Positions 29,862 to 38,950 of a stretch of DNA of 64,000 bases are shown here, in pieces (position 1 is the stretch's first letter; every line of letters begins with the position of its first letter). The DNA lies in the NCBI GenBank assembly GCA_024663395.1, contig JANFAH010000009.1, forward strand, positions 620,001-684,000, read 5' to 3'. A model generated the notes under the pieces. It was not told where the DNA came from, searched no databases, and saw nothing but the letters and a program-made list of their open reading frames with translations. Source of the DNA: Pisolithus tinctorius (taxonomy: Eukaryota; Basidiomycota; Agaricomycetes; Boletales; Pisolithaceae). A program made the translations under genes and the position numbers.

Positions 29862-31253
29862 ATGGCAACCAAGACTCGCTTCCAACCTCCCCGTGGCCGC
29901 TCTGCCACCAATCCCGACTCCGCTTCAGCCAGTGGGGCTCGCTGCAAGACAGCACTAGCTGCCTTGGGCACCACTAGGCGCTCCCCAGGTCCTGTCAGCC
30001 CTTTCAGGGGCTTCTCAGCCCACACATCCAACACCCCTACTCCACGTCGCCCTGTTGCCCCCATTCCCGGCAGTGACCCTGGGGATGAAGGGCCGGACGA
30101 CGAGGATGATAATAACCCAGATAATGATGACCCCGGCAACGGTCCTGGTGATGATGGGCCTGGTGACGATAATCCGGATGAGGATGATCCAGAGGACAAA
30201 CCGGACTTCCCAGACCCGGACACTGAACCCACAGTCGCGGTCTTTGACAGTCTTGCAAAGGCCATCAAGCTGTTGGCTCGCAACTCCCGTACTAGTCCTG
30301 AGTCCTCAAGCAGGACCAAGCTATGCGAGCCCGATACCTTTGATGGCACCGACCCTAAGAAGCTCTGCGCGTTCTTTATCCAGTGCGAGCTTAATTTCCA
30401 AGACCGACCTCGGGCTTTCAGGACCGATCGCACCAAAGTCATCTTCGCCCAGTCATACCTCAAAGGTATGGCTCTTGAATGGTTCGAGCTGGACTTACTC
30501 GGACTCGACGATCCCAATGATCGGCCTCTCTGGATGGACTCCTGGAGGGAGTTTGTCCTAGAGCTGCAAACCACCTTCGGCCCCCACGACCCGGTCGCTG
30601 ACGCCGAGAGTCAGCTTGACCATCTACATATGAAGGAAAGTCAGTGCATTAATAAGTACATAGTTGACTTTAATCAGCTTGCTTTGCAAGTCCGAGGCTA
30701 CGGTGATGGTGCGCTGCGCCATCATTTCTATTCTGGCCTCCCAGACCGAATCAAGGATGAGGTCTGCCAGGTCGGCAAACCCCGGACACTTCACGAGCTC
30801 CGCCACCTCACCCAAGAAATAGATGCGCACTATTGGGAGCGCAAGGAAGAAGTCCAGCGGGCGAGCAAGCACCAAGGCTTGTCTAACCCTAGTAACAATA
30901 AGTCCGGTGGCTCCGGCAACAATAACCAGTCCAAGACCGGTCAAGAGAAGACCAAGACCGGCAACAATAACAACTCCAGTTCTACCCCTAAGCCGGCTTC
31001 ATTGAAGCTGGGCAACAATAGTAACAGCAATTCATCTAAGCCCGAGCCTAGCAAACTTGGCAAAGATGGAAAGCTTACCCCGGAAGAACACAAGCGTCGC
31101 CTAGACGGAAACCTCTGCATGTTCTGCGGAGGGTCCGGTCACTTCGCTGACAAATGCCCCAAGAAAGCCGGAAAGGCCAAGGCTCGCGCTGCGGCTACCA
31201 CCGAGGCCACACCGGCCTTGGGCTCGGGTACTACCCCCGAGACAAAAAAATAG
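29862..31253 (+). CDS. gag: Gypsy-5 Gag (463 aa)
   Basis: Capsid/nucleocapsid protein from ATG 29862 (MATKTRFQPPRGR). It has an acidic Asp/Asn-rich linker (DDEDDNNPDNDDPGNG), a gag core nearly the same as in Gypsy-3 (FDGTDPKKLCAFFIQCELNF, FAQSYLKGMALEWFELDLL, HHFYSGLPDRIKDEVCQVGK), an Asn/Ser-rich linker and a CCHC knuckle CMFCGGSGHFADKC. It ends TAG 31251-31253, directly after the A7 slippery run (31244-31250). Intact, although pol is not. Confidence 0.92.
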   Translation: MATKTRFQPPRGRSATNPDSASASGARCKTALAALGTTRRSPGPVSPFRGFSAHTSNTPTPRRPVAPIPGSDPGDEGPDDEDDNNPDNDDPGNGPGDDGPGDDNPDEDDPEDKPDFPDPDTEPTVAVFDSLAKAIKLLARNSRTSPESSSRTKLCEPDTFDGTDPKKLCAFFIQCELNFQDRPRAFRTDRTKVIFAQSYLKGMALEWFELDLLGLDDPNDRPLWMDSWREFVLELQTTFGPHDPVADAESQLDHLHMKESQCINKYIVDFNQLALQVRGYGDGALRHHFYSGLPDRIKDEVCQVGKPRTLHELRHLTQEIDAHYWERKEEVQRASKHQGLSNPSNNKSGGSGNNNQSKTGQEKTKTGNNNNSSSTPKPASLKLGNNSNSNSSKPEPSKLGKDGKLTPEEHKRRLDGNLCMFCGGSGHFADKCPKKAGKAKARAAATTEATPALGSGTTPETKK

Positions 31254-34200
31254 GTAGCAGCTCCCAGGACTCCGCACAATCTGGGAGCTGCATTGACTCC
31301 GGTTGTGCAAACTTGGAGGCTCGTCTCAACGCGTCCGCTCTTTCCAGTCCGAACTCCTTGACCCCGTATGTCACTATAGAAAACCCAGAAATACCTCGGC
31401 TTCGTACTTTAGTGGACTCCAGTTCCACCCATTGTTTTATAGATAATCAGTTTGTTAATCAACACTCGTTTACCCCTTACTCGGTCTCACCAATCTGACT
31501 CCGGCTCTTCAATGGAATGTCCACCTTCACTATAACCCAGGCAGTAGATGTCATTATCCGCTTCGCATCCGGCGATGTCACACCGGTAACCCTGTTTTTA
31601 GCCCCGTTGGATTCCGAGTGTAAGATAGTTCTCGGACATGACTGGCTCACCCGCTACAATCCATTGATTGACTGGGTACTGAGCAGTCTAACATTCCGGA
31701 CTCCTGCACAAGGAATGCCAACCCCGTCGACACCCCCTGTAAGCCTGGTCTCCACCGGCCTTCCTGACCCCGGTCCTAGTGACCAACCCGGCCTTGTGCC
31801 ATCTGTACCGGTCCCCAACTCCCCGGCTCGCACCCCTCTGAAGGCCCCTCTTGTTTCCCTGATCAATGCAGCCGCCTTTGTGCATGCCTGCAAACTAGAA
31901 GGGTCCGTCCAATTCCAACTTCAGCTCTGCCCCTTGGACTCAGCCCAAGCCCGATCGGCCTCGGCTTCCCCTCCTCCGGCCTTACCCAATGTCCCGGAAG
32001 AGTACCACGACTTCGCTGATGTATTCAGCAAGGCCAAGGCCTCGGCACTCCCACCACACCGGGAGTATGACCTGAAGATAGAGCTCGAAGAAGGAACAAC
32101 CCTGCCTCTCGGCACCATCTATTCGCTGTCCCCGGTTGAGCTCCAAGCTCTCCGGACTTTCATCGACAAAAACCTTACTACTGGATTCATTCGGCCTACT
32201 TCCTCCCCTTATGCTGCACCAGTCCTCTTTGTCAAAAAGAAGGACGGCTCCCTCCGGCTTTGTGTAGATTTCCACAGCCTGAACAAAATCACTAAGAAGG
32301 ACCAATACCCACTACCGCTCATCTCCGACCTCTTGGATTCACCAAGCTGAGCCAAGATCTATACTAAAATTGATCTTCGGCATGCCTACCATCTCGTCCA
32401 GATTGCTCCGGGCGATGAATGGAAGACTGCATTCCAGACTCGGTATGGATCCTACGAGTGGTTAGTGATGCCTTTTGGCCTCACCAATGCCCCGGCCGCC
32501 TTCCAGCGCTTCGTCAACACCATCTTCGCAGATATGTTAGATGTCTGTGTGGTCGTCTACCTAGATGACATCTTGATCTATTCCGGAGATAAGGAGTCTC
32601 ATAAGCAGCATGTCCGAGAGGTCCTCCGCCGGCTTCGGCTTCATGGTCTTTATGCGAAGCCAGAGAAATGTGAGTTTCACTCGGACTTGGTCGAATACCT
32701 CGGATTCCACCTCTCCCCTGCCGGCCTCACGATGTCCAAGGAAAAGGTCCAGACCATCTGCGACTGGCCTGAGCCTCGCAAGGTCAAGGATGTTCAATCC
32801 TTCCTCAGCTTCGCCAATTTCTACCGCCGCTTTATCTTTAATTACTCGGACATCGTCGTACCGCTGACTCGGCTTACCCGCAAGGGGGCTCCTTGGAACT
32901 TCTCTGAGGAGTGCTGCCGGTCATTCAACAACCTCAAGGCCGCCTTCACCACCGCACCGGTCTTAACTCATTTCATCCCCGGGGTCCCTATCACTGTCGA
33001 GACCGATGCATCGGACTACGCCATCGCCGGCATTCTGTCTATTACCTGTGGCGACGGCCAGATCCATCCGGTCGCTTTCTACTCCTGGACTCTGACGGCT
33101 CTGGAGTTGAATTATGATACCCATGAGAAGGAATTGCTTGCAATTTTTGAAGCATTCTGGACCTGGTGTCACTACCTTGAGGGCTCGGCCTCACCGGTCG
33201 ACATTGTTACCGACCACAAGAACCTCAAGTACTTCTCCACCTCTAAAGTACTCACCCGCTGCCAAGCTTGCTGGTCAGAATTCCTTTCTCAGTTCAACAT
33301 GATCATTAGATTCAGGCCCGGTAAGCTTGGGGCTAAGCCCGATGCCCTAACTAGACGATGGGACATCTACCCCAAAGAGGGGGATAGCGGCTACGCCCGA
33401 GTGAACCTGCAAAACCTGAGACCGGTATTCACCCAGGAGCAGCTAGCGGTCTCCCTTCGCGCAACTTACCTAGAGTACCCGGTCTTATGAGCAGTTGCCT
33501 TAATGGATGTCGAGAAGCTTCATAATGATATCCTGACCACACTGCTGGATGACCCGGTCTCACAAATCCGCCTGTCCGACATATCAGATCCCCGGTGGTC
33601 AGTAGATGATACCGGCTTCCTTCGGCTTGATGGAAGGATCTACGTGCCGGACTCAAATGACCTCCGCCTTAGGGTCTTGCGCCTCAAGCATGACCACCCT
33701 CTGTCCGGCCACTTCGGCCAAAACCACACTTTAGAACTCATACGGCGTGAGTATACCTGGCCCGGCCTCAGGACCTTCGTCAAGGACTGTGTCCGGTCTT
33801 GCACAGCCTGTGCTCGGGCTAAGGTTCCCCACCATCAGCCTTACGGCCTCCTCAAGCAGCTTCTGGTGCCGGAGAAACTGTGGAATTCCATCTCTATGGA
33901 TTTCATCGAGCAGCTCCCAGCCTCAACCGGCTTCACGGCCATCCTCATAGTAGTTGACCGGCTTTCCAAGCAGGCCATATTCATCCCCACCCATGATACC
34001 ATAACAGCCCCAGAACTCGCCAAGTTGTTCCTACTCCATGTCTTTTCAAAGCACGGAGTACCGGCCCATGTAACTTCAGACCAAGGTTCGGAGTTTGTCT
34101 CCCACTTCTTCCGGTCACTCGGTAAGGCCTTAGATATGTGTCTACATTTCACCTTGGGCTACCACCCTGAAGGTGATGGCCAGACCGAGCGGACTAACCA

Positions 34201-34969
34201 GACCCTTGAACAATACCTCCGAGTCTACTGTAACTACCAGCAGGACAATTGGGCCGACCTATTACCTCTGGCAGAGTTCGCTTATAACAATGCCCCTAGC
34301 GCTACTACCGGTGTCTCACCTTTCTTTGCTAATAAGGGCTATCATCCCAACATCTCGGTATACCCAGAGCGCGATCTTACCTCTGCTCGGGCTCGCGATT
34401 ATGCAGTCGACCTGGACTCACTGCACCAGTTCTTACGCGAGGAGATGACCCTCGCACAACAGCGTTATCAAGGACCGGCTGATGCCAGACGCATGCTGGC
34501 TCCAGACTTCAAGGTCGGTGACCAGGTATATGTCAAAGCCAAATACTTCCGGTCTACCCGGCCTTCCAAGAAACTCTTGGAGAAGAACCTTGGACTGTAT
34601 CCGGTCATAGCTCAGGCCAGTACCCACTCGTTCACACTGCACCTGCCAGACTCAACGTGCGCAGTACATCCAGTCTTCCACGTTTCCCAGCTCGAGCCGG
34701 CCATCCCTAATACCATTCCGAACCGGACTCAACCACCACCCCCACCAGTCAAAGTCGATGGTGATCTAGAGTTCGAGGTGGCAGAAATCCTCGACTCTAA
34801 GGTCGACCGGCATCACCGGTGTTGGCTTCAGTACTTAGTCCGGTGGACCGGCTACGAGGGGACCGATGAAGAAACTACTTGGGTACTCGCTACAGAGCTT
34901 GACAATGCTTCTGAACTTGTCCAAGAGTTTCACTCCAGCTATCCCAGTAAACCCAGCCCATATCAATAA
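31154..34969 (+). pseudogene. pol: Gypsy-5 Pol with three TGA stops
   Basis: One reading frame (-1 to gag) from the frameshift to 34969, broken only by TGA at 31496-31498, 32348-32350 and 33488-33490. The last two align with Arg in Gypsy-3 (DSPS-R-AK and PVL-R-A), so CGA to TGA. Order: protease TLVDSSSTHCF (the conserved Asp-Ser-Gly has become Asp-Ser-Ser), RT active site VVYLDDILIYS, RNase H VETDASDYAIAG, integrase H-H-C-C and core SMDFIEQLPAS, TSDQGSEFVSHFF, YHPEGDGQTERTNQ, and chromodomain FEVAEILDSKV...YLVRWTGYEGTDEETTWV. Colinear with Gypsy-3 over its whole length. Confidence 0.93.
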
Positions 34970-35150
34970 GGACCGGTCTCAACCGGCCTTAGTCTCTGTT
35001 TCTGTTTTCTATCAGTATCTAGTTTCCTTTGATCTCTTACTTATTTTGTTTTCTCTTTCTTGTCTTCTCTTACTGTACTATAGAAGACCGAGACTGGACA
35101 CCACCCATGACATTCTCAGGAAAAAATCTACATGACCATACGATACGAAA
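34970..35150. other. Convergent spacer, Gypsy-5
   Basis: 181 bp between the pol stop (plus) and the antisense gene stop (minus). T-rich, and the counterpart of 14470-14656 in Gypsy-3. Confidence 0.7.
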
Positions 35151-36174
35151 CTACTCGGCTTCAGCCATAGACTCATCCTCCCCGCCGGACTCCTCCTCTT
35201 CGTCCTTGCTGTGGGTTTTCAGCCACTCGGCCTCCTCGCACAGTTCATCGGAGTCGAGCTCGGACGAGCCCGAGTCCGAAGGGGACACTGCCATCCCGAA
35301 GCCATAGGACTTGTCGAGCATCGCCTTGAGCGCATTGGCGATCCTGCCAGAGTTTTCGGCCACGGCCTCATGGGCCTCAAAGAGGCCCACAACGTCGATG
35401 AGCCGCTCGAGCTTTTCCTCTAAGCCTGAGTAACGCTCAGCACCGGTCTCCCTCAGCCCGCTCCCACTGGCCTCAGGCTCATCGAGGTCCAGAACCTCGG
35501 TCGGCCTCGGACTTGTCTTCGCCCGCTTCTGTTTGCTGGGCCCGGCTTCAGCGTTTTCCTCGTCGACCTTCCTCTTCTTGCCCTTGATGGCCTTGGGACT
35601 GGCCTTGCCGTCCTTTCCATCCCCGGGCCAGTGACACTTGCCTTTCGATTGATTGCATCGCACGCAGGCGACGCGCTTCTTGTTACCATCTACGACAAAC
35701 TTGCAGACGGTTTGGGCCTGGGCACAGCGAGTGCAGCTAAAGGGGTTGTCAGAGGAGATATGCACAAGGTTAAAAATTTACTCACCCGGGGTCCATTACC
35801 ACTCTCTTTACTTCACCCCCAGCCTTGTCTCCCTTGTCGGCCTCGGCCTTATGCTTACGTTCAGCCTCCTTTTCCTCCTCGGCTCTGCGCTTCTCCTCCT
35901 CCTCACGCGCCCTCTCCTCTTCGGCCTCCCGCGCTGCCCTCTCGGCTTCGGCCTTCTCCCTTTCTGCTCTCTCAGCTTCAAGCCGAGCCTGCTCCTCCCG
36001 CTGGGCTTGTTCAGCCACCTTTTGCCTTTTTCTCTCCTTCGCCTTCGCCTTCATCACCTCCTCTTCATCGTCGGTGTCATACCTGATGTCGTCATCAGGC
36101 ATTTGGGTCCAGTCAATGACGACCCGGCTTTCGTCATTGTTGTCAGTGGCGACGATCGGTCTCGAATCGGACAT
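35151..36174 (-). CDS. Antisense spliced gene of Gypsy-5: charged protein with Zn2Cys6 cluster
   Basis: Exon 1 36174-35786, intron 35785-35737 (49 bp, GTGAGT...CCTTTAG), exon 2 35736-35151; 975 nt, 324 residues plus stop, no internal stop even though pol in the same element has three. The N-terminus MSDSRPIVATDNNDESR is followed by acidic DDDIRYDTDDEEE and a long Glu/Arg/Lys helix. Cysteines 131, 134, 141, 154, 157 and 164 are spaced C-X2-C-X6-C-X12-C-X2-C-X6-C, within the Zn2Cys6 signature of fungal DNA-binding proteins. Then come a basic GKKRKV and KQKRAK stretch that may act as nuclear signals, a Leu-rich helix (LEEKLERLIDVVGLFEAHEAV) and an acidic tail. The intron has the same phase as in Gypsy-3. 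Start 138 nt from the 3' LTR. Family unknown; a regulator binding element DNA is the leading hypothesis. Confidence 0.8.
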
Positions 36175-36295
36175 GATGGTTAGGATGAGAAAGAGAGACG
36201 CAAAAGGCTTAGCGAGCCACAAGTATCAATTTTTCGAACTCAGCCAACTTTCGGACTCAGCCTACCACTCTCGCAGGGGCCTCATGGGTTCGACC

Positions 36296-36311
36296 CCTAA
36301 GAGGGGGATAC
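36296..36311 (+). other. Gypsy-5 polypurine tract
   Basis: AAGAGGGGGATAC immediately before the 3' LTR. Confidence 0.7.
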
Positions 36312-36839
36312 TGTCATAGCCATGTCTTGACTCCGGCTGGACTTGGCCTCGCACTCACTCAGTCCGGCCTCGGCCTCACCTGTCCTCTTGTCCCCAGTTG
36401 GTCTAGCGCGGTAAGCACTGCTTTGCAGTGCATGTCATTTCAGTTAAGTCCTGTCCCTGGTCCTGTCCCCGGTCCACCTGTCCCGGTCTCTGTTACCTTA
36501 GTCATACGTTAGTAATCCTTGTCTTACCAATTGTCTTAGCAATCCTTGCGAGACTGGCATTACCGGTCTCCGTACTATAGTTACTCTAGTATATAAACTC
36601 ATAGATACTTGGCCTGTAGACTTCAGTCTGAAATCAACTAAGTTACCTCTGATAACTCCGTCTCGGCCTTGGACTTGGACTGAGGCCCACACAAGGGAAT
36701 AGCGCTGTACTCTCAGTTGCTAAGTCCAACCAGTCCAATCTTCTGTACTCTCGTCTCCCCTCTTGATCCCGACCCTCCGGCCTCGCGCCCACTTCAGTCT
36801 CCGGTCCGGACTCAACCTGGACAATCCTCGTACTTGACA
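36312..36839 (+). repeat. Gypsy-5 3' LTR (528 bp)
   Basis: TGTCATAGCC...TACTTGACA, uninterrupted. It serves as reference for the broken 5' copy and shows several C/T and G/A differences from it. Confidence 0.93.
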
Positions 36840-38005
36840 CTTCGCAACCTTGACAATTGGTCATCAAGCCATTTGGAAACATGTGTTCAGATTGAAAAAC
36901 AATAAAAAATTGTCGCCATGATGGCTGCTAACCGGGTAGGAAGGCCTAGATATGCATAAATGATTAAATTAAGACCAACCTGGGCATGGTGACAGGTATG
37001 CAACATCATGGGTTACAGGGACCTGCACAGACATAATGGTCCTGGGGTATATAGTCAGATTGATAACCAAGTAAACAGTGTACACTGCTTATCTTTATTG
37101 AATGTGTGTATGCAATTTTATTATATCTTCGTCTAGTCTACACTCATATTATAGATTATTTGGCTCATGTCGAATGTTTTCACGTTGACAGTTGCACTGT
37201 CTTCGCAAATACTACATACTACTATCAATACTGATATAATTCTAGTTATTCTAATGCTACGGTGTCTAACACTGGAGTGGTGGGCTGCGAGCGAAGAGGG
37301 TTAATAGAATGCCAAGTATTGAGAAGCAACAACTTACCTGTCGGTGGTGGAAAGAGGGAAAAGGTGTTCATGAGAAAAGTTGTCATTGATATACTGAATG
37401 CAACTCACGATCACATGCTTGTGTTTAGTGGTGGCGATCTTTGCTGCGGCTACCACGTGATCGTGAGTTGTGTTCAGTATATCAACAACGACTTTTCTCA
37501 TGAACACCTTTTCCCTCTTTCCACCACTGACAGGTAAGTTGTCGCTTCTCAATACTTGGCATTCTATTAACTGTCTTCGCTCGCAGCCCACCACTCTAGC
37601 GTTAGACACCATAGCATTAGAATTAGATTTACATCAATATTGATAGTAGCCTTTGCAACTAGAACTAGAATTAGATCAATATTCATAGTAGTCTGCAATG
37701 ACAGTGTGATGTGGCTGTCAACGTGAAACTTAAACTTCGAATGATTGCTATCGACAGTAGTTCATACTGCAGCTGTCATCAATTTAAATATTCGACATGA
37801 GCCGAACAATCCTATAATACGAGTGTAGATGTAGATGAAGATATAATAAAGTTGGGTATACATGAGGCAATGGCTTAGAAGCAATGATATGAAGTGCATT
37901 CCATGAAGATAAGCACAGTGTATGCTGCTTACTCCATTATCGATCTGACTACATACCCCTAGACCATTCTTCCATCCTGTTGTCCACATCAAAAGACACC
38001 GTCTT
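36840..38005. repeat. Repeat R, copy 2, right part: long palindrome
   Basis: After CTTCGCAACCTTG (continuation of 20542-20624) a large inverted repeat follows: left arm about 37036-37436, right arm about 37470-37975, around a loop near 37440. Both strands therefore encode almost the same 91-residue frame (VVGCERRGLIECQVLRS and onward), which is a symmetry effect rather than two genes. The right end shares CCATCCTGTTGTCCACATC with copy 3. It resembles a foldback element; no terminal target duplication was identified. Confidence 0.8.
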
Positions 38006-38170
38006 TTGTCCTATTGTCCAGGACAATAGCAGTTCTGCTTGCTGAGCTTAGTGCCCCCCCCTCAAATAGCAGAAATCATCGCCTTATATTGCTTCATTAG
38101 TACTTCCCCCCTCACTCCATTTACCACTCACTAGTTACTTCCAGCTCTTTCGACAACACCCCTGCTATCA

Positions 38171-38748
38171 ATGGAACCAAAGGTCGAAATCACCCCCACT
38201 CTCCTCAATGACAAGGCTTTTGCCTTTCTTGAGAGGTTTGCATGCGATAATGTCACTGACACCTCCCTTCTATTCAATGTCAAAATCGAGCTTGCTGTCA
38301 CGGGTATCGCCTTCAAATTGGAAGAATGGATAGACCTGATCGATATCATCATATTGAATCCGAAGGGCATAGGGATAAATGCCATCAAGGCTGCATGGGA
38401 GCTCACACAAGCTAAGGTAGTCACAGTAGTTCCCCTGTTGGAAGATGCTGCTGCATGGCAGTTGGTTTTGCATTGGGCAGCTGATGATAGCCTCTCCTTT
38501 GCCAATTTCTTGACAGAGATGGAGAAATTCGGCGACAGGTACCAGTTCGATGAGTGGAAGTCCATCTTCGACCAAGTATTCGAAGTGTCTCGGGAGGGTA
38601 CTGCTGTTGAGGTCATTAGGGCAGCCATGGCTGAGTGTGGCATCATTGAGCCTTCTAGTAAGTAGATCTTTAAATCCTCATGATTTACTGACATCCTCCA
38701 GGTGCACGCGATGCCCCCCCTGCTCAGGCTTCTTCCTCCCATAAGTAA
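38171..38748 (+). CDS. Unknown small acidic protein (177 aa)
   Basis: ATG 38171 (MEPKVEITPTLLNDKAF). Exon 1 38171-38657, intron 38658-38701 (GTAAGT...CTCCAG), exon 2 38702-38748; 534 nt, 177 residues, intact. Helix-rich with many hydrophobic/acidic repeats (DIIILNPKGIGINAIKAAWE, WQLVLHWAADDSLSFANFL, FDEWKSIFDQVFEV) and a Ser/Ala/Pro tail. No membrane segment or known motif. It lies 200 bp upstream of the SPT5-like gene on the same strand; co-function is not implied. One of the few intact-looking cellular genes in the window. Confidence 0.6.
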
Positions 38749-38950
38749 ATTTCTCAAAGAAATTTCGTAAACCAATTCATACTGTATCTTGCAGGCAACA
38801 TCTCCCATGTGGTCCTCTCCCCCCAAGCTTCTTCATCGCAGACTCATAAGCTAATGTTCACCTTCGGTTTTGGATCCCTCGCTAACCACTCAATCAGGCA
38901 AAAGCTCGCACAGATCCCACTGCTCCCTACACCCAGTGAAGCGTCCAAGA

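Larger units (their letters stand above)
20625..36839 (+). mobile_element. Gypsy-5: chromovirus with antisense Zn-cluster gene, host of two nested insertions
   Basis: LTR ends TGTCATAGCC...CTTGACA; target-site copies CTTCG at 20620-20624 and 36840-36844; the undisrupted site is visible in repeat R copy 1 (about 8515-8530). Plus-strand order: 5' LTR (broken by Gypsy-4 and by an unclassified 1.85-kb insert), PBS, gag, pol with chromodomain, 181-bp spacer, minus-strand spliced gene, PPT, 3' LTR. Without the nested pieces it is about 7.5 kb. Pol has three TGA stops and the protease motif is altered, so this copy is dead for autonomous movement. The motif CCGG is strongly enriched. Confidence 0.95.

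Noticed and set aside
37262..37612. Near-identical 91-residue frames on both strands (also at 44894-45262)
   Set aside because: They follow from the palindrome of repeat R; equal proteins on both strands reflect symmetry, and no family or start context supports a gene.
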